A stretch of DNA of 33,412 bases from Apostichopus leukothele (Eukaryota > Echinodermata > Holothuroidea > Aspidochirotida > Stichopodidae): assembly GCA_010014835.2 (NCBI GenBank), contig JAAAKB020000014.1:284815-318226 (forward strand), written 5' to 3'. The position numbers and the translations under genes were made by a program. Every line of letters begins with the position of its first letter. Position 1 is the stretch's first letter. Shown in pieces: positions 22,101 through 31,603 of the stretch. A model generated the notes under the pieces. It saw only the letters and a list, made by a program, of their open reading frames with translations. It was not told where the DNA came from and did no database searches.

Positions 22101-25100
22101 GCTGTTAAACTTCAACCAAATTGGCCATTTTAGTTGAAGTAATTTTTGTCTCATACTGTACTTAACACCAAACATTGTACTACATAGTTACAGAAGTGAT
22201 TAATATACACGTATCATCCCCTGGTTCACTGTTTTGTGAAATTCAGTATGTACATGAAGTTGACATACATTAATACACTCATAGAACATGATGAGAAAAC
22301 CATTGTTACATTGCCTCATATTCACACTGCAGTATTCCTTTCTTACTCTAAGCTTGAAGGATATGCTGTGGTGTCTCCACATATTGAACTGCTAGTTATT
22401 TTCCTGATGGGTAAACCTCTTTTCCACTATTCTTTCTTTTCTTAAGACTTGTAATTGGCATATAAGGTATGGTTGGGATGAAGATGTGGATTTTACATCA
22501 TTGTTCTCGTCCATACTGTGGAATGTGGGAGTTCTGCGAGAGAGGTTATATGGTGGCTTTCTTAAACTAAGTGTATAATTAAATTTCATTAAATTACTTC
22601 ATTTGATAGTGTTATCAGCATTATGTTCATATGTGCAAGTTTAGACACTTTGGTCACTGACAAGTTCTTACAACCTGAAACGTATCAAAAACATTACCAA
22701 TTATGAAACAGACACTTCCTAATAGTGATAGGACAAGGAGGACCTTAACTTTCAGACAGTATACAGGTATATGCATATTTCATATCAATAATAACAAGAA
22801 CTTAGGTTTTGTCTAACATGATATTTGCCAGACTGATTTGATCTATACCTATACTTCATTCAATCAATGTAACAATAATAATTTTTCTACACATTCAGAG
22901 ATGAAAAGCAATGAATACATATTACATCTGCTCATATTGGACATTTACAACTTTCTTATGGAATATAGTAGAACACAATGACTTAAACTGTGCAAGTGTA
23001 TTGATAAATCCATAGCATCATCATCATAGTTTAACTAGTTTACAGGATAATTGTAAGTTTTGAACACAGATAACTAAGTTCTCAATTTACACTAGTTGAC
23101 CATCATTCAAAAAATGGATTAGTCTAGAGAGCAGTTGTAAGGGATAAGCAAATAACTTTTACCATTTTAGACGACATTAAATTCTGAATGATTTGAAATT
23201 TAAATTGATAGACCTATATAACAAAACATCCTACAACAAAGATCTACTTCCAACAAACAATATAAATTCATGTTATAAAAGATGAATAGAAGTACACTTA
23301 TTGGTTCTTGTGAAAATATATCTTTCACTCCATGATCACATGGTCATACACAAAGAGAAACAAACCAATGCACTACATAGGAAGAACAAAAGTGAAGCAA
23401 AAGAGCTAATGATTGAGTCAAGTCTTGGTTATCTATATGCTTAAGTTCTCTTTGGGTTTTCAAAGGGAGATGTCATTTGAATTAGTAGCAGCTCCTAAAT
23501 AGGGTGGCCATGCAGGAGCACAGCATTACAACACACAGCCTGGCAATTCAGTGCCCTGTTCTTCATTCAACATTACCTCAGATTACCAGATGCATGAATG
23601 TTCTGTATTTCACATAACAATATTTTAAGCAATCCATGTTCGATATTTGTGGAATATTCTATGGCTAAAATATTTCTAAAACTCTATTAGTATGAGTACT
23701 GTAGACCCACTGGCTATGCATATGCATTATAACTGTGCAAACTGTGCAAACTTTACAATTAATGTTCTCCAGCTTCATGTTAACTGGTTGAAATTGTACT
23801 TGTTCCATGTATGCTCATGATAAAGTACAACTTGTAGATGACATGTACCATGTGTGCCATGACTGCCATCTCATATACATTTCCTTGAGTCGTAGATATG
23901 GCCTCCAGTTTGATATTGTGTCAGTGTCCAACCTTTCTTTCAGATAATCAGCAGTAATGTTATAATAATAATAATATTTGCTTTTTATATAGCGCTTTAC
24001 ACCAGCGATAGGTCTCAAAGCGCTTTACAGCTGTTATATTACCCCTGGTCAATGATAACCTGTCCCAAAGACAATCCCTCCAGTCGGTAGCAGTTATATA
24101 CTGCGTCCAATGACAAGTTACCTCACAGGTACCCATTTAACCCCTGGGTGGAGAGAGGCAATTGAGATAAAGCATCTTGCCCAAGGACACAACGTAATGA
24201 ACAAGGCATGAATTGACCCAGCAATCCTTGGATCACGAGTCTGACGCCTTAGCCAATTGGCCACCACGCTCTCACATAAAGGATGTTTGATAGCATCTAC
24301 CAAAAAGTCATGTCAAACACACGAAAGCTGATTTTGTATAAGCCAGCTAATGACACCCTTTATGATTGATGTTGATGAACTTCAACTACTGGTTATATTA
24401 CTCTTTACTGTGTAAAGACAGCAATATTTGTGCAATAGGATATCCATATGCATACAAAAAGCATTAAGTTAAGCCACTTTTGACAAAAAGACGCATATGG
24501 TTGGAAGCCACCTTTGTATTGATTTCATAGACTAATGTGTAGTATTTGAACACTCATTCTCATTACAACCGTTACGACTTTGCATTTTATATGGGAAGTT
24601 AGCATCTGTAATGCTAAATCTTTCCCTTGAGAGTTCAATCGGTAAAATAAATATGCATTCGTATCACAAATATTGTATGTTCTCCATTGTAAGTTTGCTA
24701 AATTTTCAGGGTCCTTCTAAGTTCAAACCAAGTGTTTCCTGCATGGTTTTCAGTTGTTTCTAACATGTACATTCGTACAGACTTGGGCGAGGGCAGGAAT
24801 TTAAGCTTCTCTTTTAGAATCTAAAAGATCAACATTGCATTGAATGAAATAGATACTGTAATGGGAAATAGATCCTGCCAAACTGGTTGTGGTGGCAAGT
24901 CCATTGGATGGCAGACACACCCTCAAGTTAAGAACAAACTTGAATAGGAGAACTTTTACAGTAAATGACAGCAGGAGGTGATACAAGTTATGAGCATATT
25001 TTTCAGCAGCGTGATCTGCCAACTTTAAAACAATCATACATACTGTAGAGCATATTGGTTATTATTATTGCATGCTGTAATTGACTGCATTCTCAGTCGA

Positions 25101-28100
25101 TGCATGCAAAGTTGAAGAAAACATTGTAACTGGTTGGGAAGTCATTTTGGTTGTATTGCCACATCTGTGATTTGTAACATGAATAATTACAACATTTTTT
25201 TGATTTTATCTGTAAAATGTCCTGCTACATCATGATGATGATGAACACAGAATGTATGTATGTTCTGGTTATGGTGAAGTACTAAATTAATCTATCAGAT
25301 CGCAGGACAATCATCTTCAATACAACTTCCTGGCACTGTTCCAAATGCTATAAAACTTTGCTGATTAACAGACCACAGACTCTAGACCATATCCAAGTCA
25401 ATATCACATTTAGACACTTCACATTGTAGTCCAGTGTTACACTAACCTTGCATAGATTATACAATGCAATGTGTGCATATTCTTCAAAATAACTCAACAC
25501 AAGCAAAGAACTGCTTTCGCTGTGACAATTAAATCCTAAATGCAAAAGAAAACTGGACACTAATTAAGCTCCTCTTTGGTGTTTACATTTGAAAACAACT
25601 GAAGAAGAATATACTGCATCTTCTGTACACTGTATAAGCAGTAGGTATGTGTGTTATGCCTGGAATCTACTAATATAGACATCTATATGAACACTTGCTG
25701 TACATTTCCCAGAAAGTAATACACACTATTACCATGACAGTGCCATGTGAGAACCACATGAAAGGAAAGGTAAATAACTGTCCAATGCAAGTCCATAATC
25801 ACAAAGAGACTTCCACTATGAGTTCTACTGCCTTATAGCAATTCCACTGCCACTGTGCCTTCCACTGCCTTATACAAGGCAGTTGCTTTCATATGACTTT
25901 TATCCATTTGTCCTGTCCTTGAACTTAAACCAACTTCTGCTGCAAGTTCTTGATAAAATTAAAGACTAGGACATAATGAAACTTTGAATTAGTTGAATTG
26001 CAATTGTAGTAACAGGGCTGTGGTTGTTAAAACATCAACATTCCAAGAGGTAATGAAGAAGCAAAGTTAATGTAATGTTATATTTCAGTTATGAGTTATC
26101 TTACATGTGTCCTGAATAATCAAACTAATTGAAATATTCAATCACAGAGCATACATTATGCACTATTATATAATGAATATAGCAGAATGCATGTCCTTAA
26201 CCATTGATATACAATGTGATATTTAATAATGTAAGTCATGTTCATTGACTTGCCACACATTACATGTGAACAGTTATCTGTACGTGAAACCGAATGTCAA
26301 TTGCTTCTGCCTAGAGAAAGATATACAAATTGTGAGGTATAATTACTAAAGATTATTGCTATTTATCATGCAAAATGGAAGGGTGTCTAATATCAATTGA
26401 AAAAACAACAGTGCTCAGTAGCTCTCTTTGAAGCTACTGCAAACCTAGTAGATTGTAAAATTCTAGCATCTTAATCTCACATTAAAGGTCTTTTTCTCCC
26501 TAATCTTGAAATGATTAAATCAGTTCTGCAATTCAAACGATCACATTTAAAGTATATTGACACTGACAAAACTGAACACAAAATTGCTTTTTAAGTTGGA
26601 CATAACTTGTTTAAAAATAATTCCAGGTGTAAACATATTGCTATATATGCATCAGTATACAAATCCTTTACATATATTTGATTTTCTATACCTAAATAAG
26701 CTGCTACCTATTAATGAAAAAAAAAAACATTGAGCAGTAGAAGGAAAGCTAAAATACAACTAATCCATACAGGGTTAGTTAATATTGTCACTGACATCTA
26801 AACAGCAGACTTTTAGAGACCAAATGTTTTATATTTACTGCACCATATGAATAAAAGAACATTAGCTGATCATAAACTAAACACAGTGTTACCATAATGC
26901 ATTGGATCTTTCCCGTACATAATTTGTAGCAAAACAATGAGAATAGAACAATCTGTTTAATTGCACCAAAGAGTTCTACGCAGACAGACTCGCATTGAAC
27001 GACTACATGGCATAGCTAGCTGCATGAACTACAATAATTATGCAGCCTCTGCAAGAACTCAACATCTAATCATATTATGCTGCCACAGCACACACACACA
27101 CGTATACACACACCACACATACAAGCATGCAGCATGCTAGATAATTGCTTGCTATATGCTTGCCATGGTCTATTGCAAATTAACATTTGTTGATGTCTCT
27201 GTGGAGTGCAGAGCTATGGCTACATGAAAGATATTTGATGAATGGACTGAGCATTCAAACACAAAGATACCATATCAAATAGTTTCAAGCAGGGACGTGC
27301 AATCACCTTACAAATATACCATTCTTCAAAACCTCTGTATCCTTACAAATTGAATGTCTACATGTACGCAGGCCTGAATATGTAAAGGAGAGGCCCATAC
27401 CGTTGCCTCTCTGAAGGTTTAGGGGAAAATGTCCTCCAAGAAGACATCTAGAAAACCATTTATACAACGTGTATCAGACAGAGGAATAATATTGGCTTTT
27501 GCTATATTGACCTGAGATACTGACATGTCTCTGCAAGAACCAACATAATGAGAATCTACATTATATGAAAGAGGCCTTTGCTACACAAACCTCTAGTTAG
27601 GAATCAAGAGATTGAATAACATACTACATACTATAACCAACATCGTTGTCTGATCAATGCTATAGGAATATCAGTCAAAGAATTTGCTAATTGATTCAAG
27701 ATATCTGAAGCTTTTTTTTAAGTGATATGGAATAGATATAGTCTATTGTGATGATTGAAAGGCTTCTTTGGCAGAACTTTCACAGACAATTGGTGACAAA
27801 ATGTAACAAGGACAAGGGTAAAGGAACAATTAACCAATAAGTAGTTTAAATATTGTTGAATACAGGAACAATCTCTTGTAAGAATCTCTAATTAAGATGA
27901 TGCAATACCTCATTTGCAGTTGTCTATTTCCTTTGAACCAACATTTGCATATAATAGCCAACATTTGGTAGAGCTGAGAGTAGAAATTCAATGCTGGCAA
28001 AATGCAGGAACACATAAAAACTAATGACACTTTGGGCATTAAAAGGGAAGGAAAAAATAAATGCTGAAAGTATGATATTAAAAGGTAAATCATTGTTAGA

Positions 28101-31100
28101 CAAATAAGGAAGCAATAAATCACCTTAAACTGAAAAAAATAAATTCCCATAGCAAATGGTAGACTGACCAATTAGGTTCAGGCATCTCTATAAAATAACT
28201 TCTTTTTTCATTTCACAGTCCTTCTCAAGCCATTCATTTCCTGCCATGTTTCATCTAAGACTGTTGGTACTGTGCTTACAACTTACAGCTTACATACATG
28301 GATCCCACACAGCTGCTTTTAAAACCATAACATTTATTGTCTCTTGACAATTGCCAAATGTCCTATTAGTACATCTTTGTTGCAACTAAATGAAAGCACT
28401 GACCCAAACGAATCTCATACATTACAAACAGAAAACAAGAAGAAAGAAATTTTGAGATATGCTTTCTACTGCAATCATTCTAACAACTAACAATATTGGA
28501 CACTTATCAAATACTTGAACATTCAAACTAACATTGCTATGATAATTAATATTTTGTAAAACCAGTATATTGCTGAATTCTACTTGTTTAAAACTATAAA
28601 CAAAGAATATTGGACACTATCAAACACTTAAACATTCAAATTAACATTGCTATGATAATTCTGTACATTGCTGAGTTCTACATTATCTATGCATGGTTTA
28701 GTGATCCAGTTAAGATGAATCTTGAGAGCAAGGCTGTGTTGCTCTCCTAAGACTGTTATAAGGCTGTTATAACACAAATACGCGACTCAATATACTGTGT
28801 GGTGGGTTCTAGTAATATATGGGAAAATGGTGGTTTTACAGTACCAAAAACAATAATAAATACAAAAATATCATCACATGGAATAATATATCTGGTATCG
28901 CATAACAAAATGCTATGCAAATGGTGAAATTGCTATACCACTGCACTGATGTATTTACACAAAGCAACCATATTCAGAGTTTTCAAAATAAATTTGAACG
29001 CTAAATTATTCCCTGAAATAAATATGAGTATCATGGTTTGCTCACAACTAATAGTTAATAAAAGCTTCTAACTATATATCAAGATGACAGAAAACTAAGG
29101 ATTATTGCCTAAGAGCAATGATGAGTCATTACACAATGAATTGCTGACTAAACATGTTTTTTATGTTTCTTTTGTCAGTGCTGTGACCAGACATGTGCTG
29201 ATACCGATGCACATTACAGTTATGCTCTCCTCTTCTCATGCTATATTGTGTGGGGTCCAGCGTCACTTCACACACTCTATCATGTGAAATATAATGCAAT
29301 ATTACATGTGGTGTTAGCTGCAACTACACAGAGTTAATAGTGGTATGTTACTTCATATACTGTATTGTGTGGGTTCATTTATATAAACAAAATGAACATA
29401 TCCACTGTGACATTAATACTAAGTTAGTTAATAATCACATTCTTGGAAGGTAAGTAATTCTTCATTTACCAATGATATAAATTTACACTACACAAATTTT
29501 AGTTAACAGGTAACTAGAAATAGTGATTGCATATCCATAATACAAAGCTGCTGTCTCAGTCACAAAACTTTGCGCTATTAAAGCCTGCAAATGAAGTTTT
29601 GTCCTTTAATATGACTTGGTATAGAATACAAGAATGATGCAAGGTTAAAGCTTTATTGATCGATACAAGAACATCAATCTACCAGAAGATGATGATTACA
29701 TCTGAGAGACAGTCATAGTTAACACTCAATTACTATTCATATAAAGGATATGGTATGCGTTAGCAAAGTGAAAGAAAAATGGTTTACTGCTTATTGCAAG
29801 CAATCAACTCCACTGAGGATTGATGTATCACATCCCCCTCTCCTCCCCCCACCAAAGAAAATAAAGAATACACCCGTAAGAATGTGTCTATATGATATAT
29901 TTGTTACACTAATCAAATGGCTACCCAAGAAAGTTGATACTATACAGAGTTTATTTGGTATGCTTCTTCAGTAAACTGGGAGGCTTGCTCTCCTATGTAC
30001 ACCATATGTAGCAGAGCCTAAGCTTCAGATAGTTTATTTGCTCCTAAAACAGTTGCATTGCACATTTCACTAATGAAGGAGAAGGGAATCAAATTCAAGC
30101 TACATATTGTTTTCAAGACTTGTAAAATCACTTTTTCATTGATTTCTCTACTCATTTATATGTGTTAAGTGTTCCAATGTATAATTAAACACAAACATTT
30201 CTGAGATTGGTCACTTCAAAGTCAGTGACCAATTACTAGTGATTAAAAAGTTTACATACAATAAAATTCAGAGACATAATTAACTTCAATGTTGTGTCAA
30301 AGTCATTACCAGTAATTTTACTGTTGCTGATTCAGTGAAATCAATGTATTATATCTTTGCTGGAATCCCTTCATTTTAAGGAATGTTATAAGTTACAACA
30401 CTGTAGGTATAATAACTGAGCAAGTATGACAAAACGAGACTTAATAGCAATAGCCTGAAGTTGTCCGTAATCATCAGATATTTCAATTATATGATTAATT
30501 CACTCAAAAAACTACAGTAGGGACTAAAAGCTGGGGAAATATTGTGAATCTGATTGATGTCAGAACAGATTGTATTGTCACCTCCTACTGATGATTCATT
30601 CTTAGTAGGTTTTATCTGACAACAGCAGCTCCAATCAAAGATTCAACACCATTAATGGTGTTTTTATAGTTACAATGATAAACTGTTGTACACACCAACC
30701 CAGACTAGCACTTCAGAGGCCAAAGTCTACATAAACTGTACAGGATGGAAAGATCAATACAGCCACGATGAGCTGTCTCAAATATGTGAAGTTAAGCATG
30801 TTTATTTTTCAATCGAATCCAACAACTGAATGCCTTGTATACACAGAGTTTACGTGCAGATTGTAAGTTCTTAGAAATGAACCCTGGAAAAACCCAATAA
30901 AAAAAACCCAATAGACAATTAAGGTATAATAATTTACCATAAAAATTTGCTCTCCAATAATACAACACGAACCAAGGCTGATAGTATGTACTTTCCAGGA
31001 AAGATTGTAGCCAAAAAATTTCTCATTTGTCCCTGATCCAACTCATCATACTTACTTCTCGCCAGTGTTTAAGATAGAAATTCACAATATTTGTTGATGT

Positions 31101-31603
31101 AATACTATCAACACAGAGCTATGTATCCTTTGCATCTTAAAAAGAAGACAATTGTTTTAAATATTGTACTATAGCTGCAAGGCCACGTAGTTTTTAAGAT
31201 GTCTTACGCTGAAAAGGTTTGACATCCAACTTTGGCAAAATATTGTAATAATAACATATTTACAGTCTGAAACAAACTGCACATCTAAAATGTAATTACA
31301 TCACCGTGATCTGACATTTGTATACTGCATTACTTAAATTTCATGTTTGTACGATATACTCAATACACAAAATACTTTACACGATAAAGAGCAACTTGCG
31401 TTTCTACACATAATAAAACTCTGCCGTAATAATAGATTATGTGCCATAAACATATTACTGACGCTTATCACCCTAAGCAGAAAGCTATAATTTGTAAGCT
31501 TTCTATTAGGACAAGGTAAAGACTCACCTCTTTTGCCGATCATTCTCCTGAAAGAGCGTCTTAAACGAGCTCTCCCTGTATGATGAGACGAGTCAGCATC
31601 CAT
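12934..31603 (-). CDS. Spliced gene for a Trio/Kalirin-type SH3 protein with a Ser/Lys-rich linker and no GEF domain in the window
   Basis: Proposed coding exons, in order of transcription: 31603-31528, then 21780-21690 or 17611-17560, then 17135-16286, then 13131-12934. Reading phases agree at every junction and the total with the first choice is 1215 nt, giving 404 residues (391 with the other). Residues 1-25 are very basic (GRARLRRSFRRMIGKR). Residues 56-339 are a low-complexity Ser/Lys linker with SKES repeats, a basic-hydrophobic patch (SPSFKRKFLDGLFHSF, about 165-180) and basophilic phospho-motifs (MRTQSAH, KRASTG). Residues 340-404 are an SH3 domain closest to the second SH3 of Trio and Kalirin. 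Those proteins are Rho-family exchange factors in which this SH3 follows the second DH-PH pair. No DH, PH, spectrin or kinase exon is visible here. The model is therefore either a stand-alone adaptor or an alternative-promoter short form of a trio locus whose GEF exons lie beyond 33412. Confidence 0.6.
13210..13241. repeat. Perfect 12-bp inverted repeat with 8-base loop
   Basis: AATATGAAATAA, loop CAACTTGC, then TTATTTCATATT. It lies 79-110 bases upstream of the acceptor of the SH3 exon, inside the intron, where a stable hairpin could influence branch-point access. Confidence 0.85.
14391..14500. repeat. 14-bp tandem repeat, about 8 copies, with periodic AP-1-like sites
   Basis: The unit is YATGTSACTCAGAG. 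Eight copies fill 110 bp. Units 2, 5 and 8 read TGACTCA (14409, 14451, 14493), the AP-1 core; the others read TCACTCA. The regular 42-bp spacing shows a higher-order repeat of three units. The open frame through it is a by-product. Confidence 0.95.
16286..17135 (-). CDS. Large exon of the SH3 gene: Ser/Lys-rich linker
   Basis: This 850-nt exon has acceptor TTTATATTACAG before 17135 and donor gtgagtaag after 16286; it enters in phase 2 and leaves in phase 0. It encodes LDSLGLPPAPVPTQSG, a basic stretch rich in K, S and G, the block NSPSFKRKFLDGLFHSF, three SKES repeats, and many potential phosphosites. It looks disordered throughout. Linkers between the second PH domain and the second SH3 of Trio/Kalirin proteins are also long and Ser-rich, which fits but does not prove the relationship. 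If the donor is not used, the frame continues 28 residues past the exon end (AF then VSKNNDALFLRDD to HSITLSV) and stops at 16199. Confidence 0.8.
17136..17559 (-). other. Short intron of the SH3 gene
   Basis: This 424-nt interval runs from the donor of the 52-nt alternative exon to the acceptor of the large exon. Nothing else is seen in it. Confidence 0.6.
17560..17611 (-). CDS. Alternative 52-nt exon of the SH3 gene (choice 2b)
   Basis: The acceptor is strong (TTTCTTTCAATTTCTAG) and the donor is GTGG then gtaaga. It is entered in phase 1 and left in phase 2, like the exon at 21690-21780. Joined to exon 1 and the large exon it encodes A-LQSPIAYQNKQMGLDSG followed by LDSLGLPP. Splicing it after the 21.7-kb exon would shift the frame, so the two appear interchangeable and not additive. 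It is short, so support rests on splice sites and phase. Confidence 0.55.
19300..19840 (+). repeat. Diverged tandem repeat, two clear units and perhaps a third
   Basis: The same series of blocks appears twice in the same order: ATAACATGAACMCTTMCATACC-like at 19462 and 19724, ACATTATGYYC at 19562 and 19772, ATTAATATGMATGA at about 19590 and 19791, and ACAGCCCAAT at 19631 and 19828. The spacing between matching blocks falls from 262 to 197 bp, so one unit has lost sequence. A weaker third copy may start near 19306 (CATTAAATTATTCATGC). This looks like an old satellite-like duplication. Confidence 0.65.
19945..20009. repeat. CA/TA/TG microsatellite
   Basis: Alternating purine-pyrimidine DNA made of CA, TA and TG runs, symmetrical enough to fold back on itself. 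Confidence 0.8.
20309..20490 (+). CDS. Receptor tyrosine kinase fragment, N-lobe exon
   Basis: The acceptor AAATACTCTTACAG lies just before 20309 and donor gtaaag follows 20490. It is open for 60 residues after a two-base phase. DEVKEDLLNEMKLIAEL is the alpha-C helix with its conserved Glu. HVNILCLLACC is the H-x-N-I-x-x-LL-x-x-C strand of receptor tyrosine kinases, and FYLITEYMKYGDLLGFLREC is the hinge and alpha-D region. It resembles FGFR/VEGFR/RET-type kinases, but I cannot place the subfamily. The exon is antisense to, and inside, an intron of the SH3 gene. I saw no upstream exon with the glycine loop or VAVK lysine. Splice sites and frame are intact, so it may be part of a real gene or an orphaned duplicate. 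Confidence 0.75.
20655..20738 (+). CDS. Receptor tyrosine kinase fragment, second exon
   Basis: The exon is preceded by AATCTCATACAG and followed by gtaagg, and is in phase 0 with the exon ending at 20490. Its 28 residues are TENSEKDQIYSVEEKQQFII then ARDIANGM. In the family this is the kinase insert edge and alpha-E helix, normally followed by the YL-HRDLAARN catalytic loop. No catalytic-loop exon is visible downstream. The assembly gap at 20996-21095 begins 257 bases on and might hide one. As it stands the fragment could not make an active kinase. Confidence 0.7.
20739..21689. other. Intronic DNA with a TA run (20821-20843) and a 100-base gap (20996-21095)
   Basis: A TA dinucleotide run, then 100 N of unknown true length, then AT-rich sequence with no coding signal on either strand. 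Any continuation of the kinase fragment would have to start here. It is intron for the minus-strand SH3 gene. Confidence 0.7.
21690..21780 (-). CDS. 91-nt exon of the SH3 gene (choice 2a)
   Basis: The acceptor is TTGCTTATTTTCACAG before 21780 and the donor is the full consensus gtaagt after 21690. Only one of the three frames is open. It encodes DTTGLENNSTPSTLAF and then NNNDFQGPKRKGSIK. It enters in phase 1, matching exon 1, and leaves in phase 2, matching the large exon at 17135. The peptide is polar and probably disordered, ending in a basic GPKRKGSIK that could be phosphorylated. Confidence 0.65.
23961..24275 (-). mobile_element. tRNA-derived SINE, minus strand, about 315 bp
   Basis: Read on the minus strand it begins with a tRNA-like head: GTGGCCAATTGGCTAAGGCG resembles an A box, then TCAGACTCGTGATCC (anticodon-arm region), then GGGTCAATTC, a decayed B box. 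A conserved body follows (CCTTGGGCAAGATGC, CTCTCCACCCAGGGGTTAAA), then GTAAAGCGCTATATAAAAAG, and an (ATT)n tail. This order is typical of SINEs common in marine animals. The B box has lost a base relative to GGTTCAANTCC, so the copy is old. I could not identify target-site duplications. Confidence 0.8.
27085..27122. repeat. CA microsatellite
   Basis: An imperfect CA run with a GTAT interruption, in the long intron of the SH3 gene. Confidence 0.8.
28492..28681. repeat. Tandem duplication with 114-bp period
   Basis: Two copies start at 28492 and 28606. Shared blocks are AATATTGGACACT, ATCAAAYACTTRAACATTCA, TAACATTGCTATGATAATT and ATTGCTGARTTCTAC. The second copy lacks about 15 bp from the middle. 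The duplication is moderately old. Confidence 0.9.
31528..31603 (-). CDS. First coding exon of the SH3 gene
   Basis: ATG at 31601-31603 opens 25 codons plus one base, ending in AAAAGAG and a strong donor gtgagt. The peptide MDADSSHHTGRARLRRSFRR then MIGKR is acidic for four residues and then strongly basic, which could bind acidic lipids or act as a nuclear signal. Phase 1 at the donor fits both the 91-nt and 52-nt exons. A second ATG within the exon is a weaker candidate start. The exon could also be an internal exon of a longer transcript, but the sequence before it is not a convincing acceptor. Confidence 0.55.

Larger units (their letters stand above)
21781..31527 (-). other. Long first intron of the SH3 gene
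   Basis: This 9.7-kb AT-rich stretch holds a SINE (23961-24275), a CA microsatellite (27085-27122) and a 114-bp-period duplication (28492-28681). Two minus-strand exon-like segments (22517-22566 and 25447-25535) have good splice sites but their phases do not fit the model. The longest open frame, 113 codons at 27830-28171 on the minus strand, is Phe/Leu-rich, overlaps another such frame and matches nothing I know. Confidence 0.5.

Noticed and set aside
22517-22566. Minus-strand exon-like segment encoding LRKPPYNLSRRTPTFH with acceptor and gtatgg donor
   Set aside because: It enters in phase 2, while the first exon leaves in phase 1, so it does not fit between exon 1 and the 91-nt exon. Its alternative donor (after NND, gtaaaa) leaves in phase 0 and then meets a stop in the next exon. 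It could belong to another isoform, but I cannot support it.
24950-25037. Minus-strand peptide LADHAAEKYAHNLYHLLLSF
   Set aside because: It looks protein-like but has weak splice sites, no compatible phase and no recognised domain.
25447-25535. Minus-strand segment encoding FNCHSESSSLLVLSYFEEYA with a good polypyrimidine acceptor and gttagt donor
   Set aside because: Its entry phase fits exon 1, but it leaves in phase 0, and reading the next known exon in that phase hits a stop. The peptide matches no domain I know.
27830-28171. 113-codon Phe/Leu-rich minus-strand open frame, possible membrane protein
   Set aside because: The hydrophobicity follows from T-rich sequence, a second frame of the same kind overlaps it, and no family resemblance is seen.
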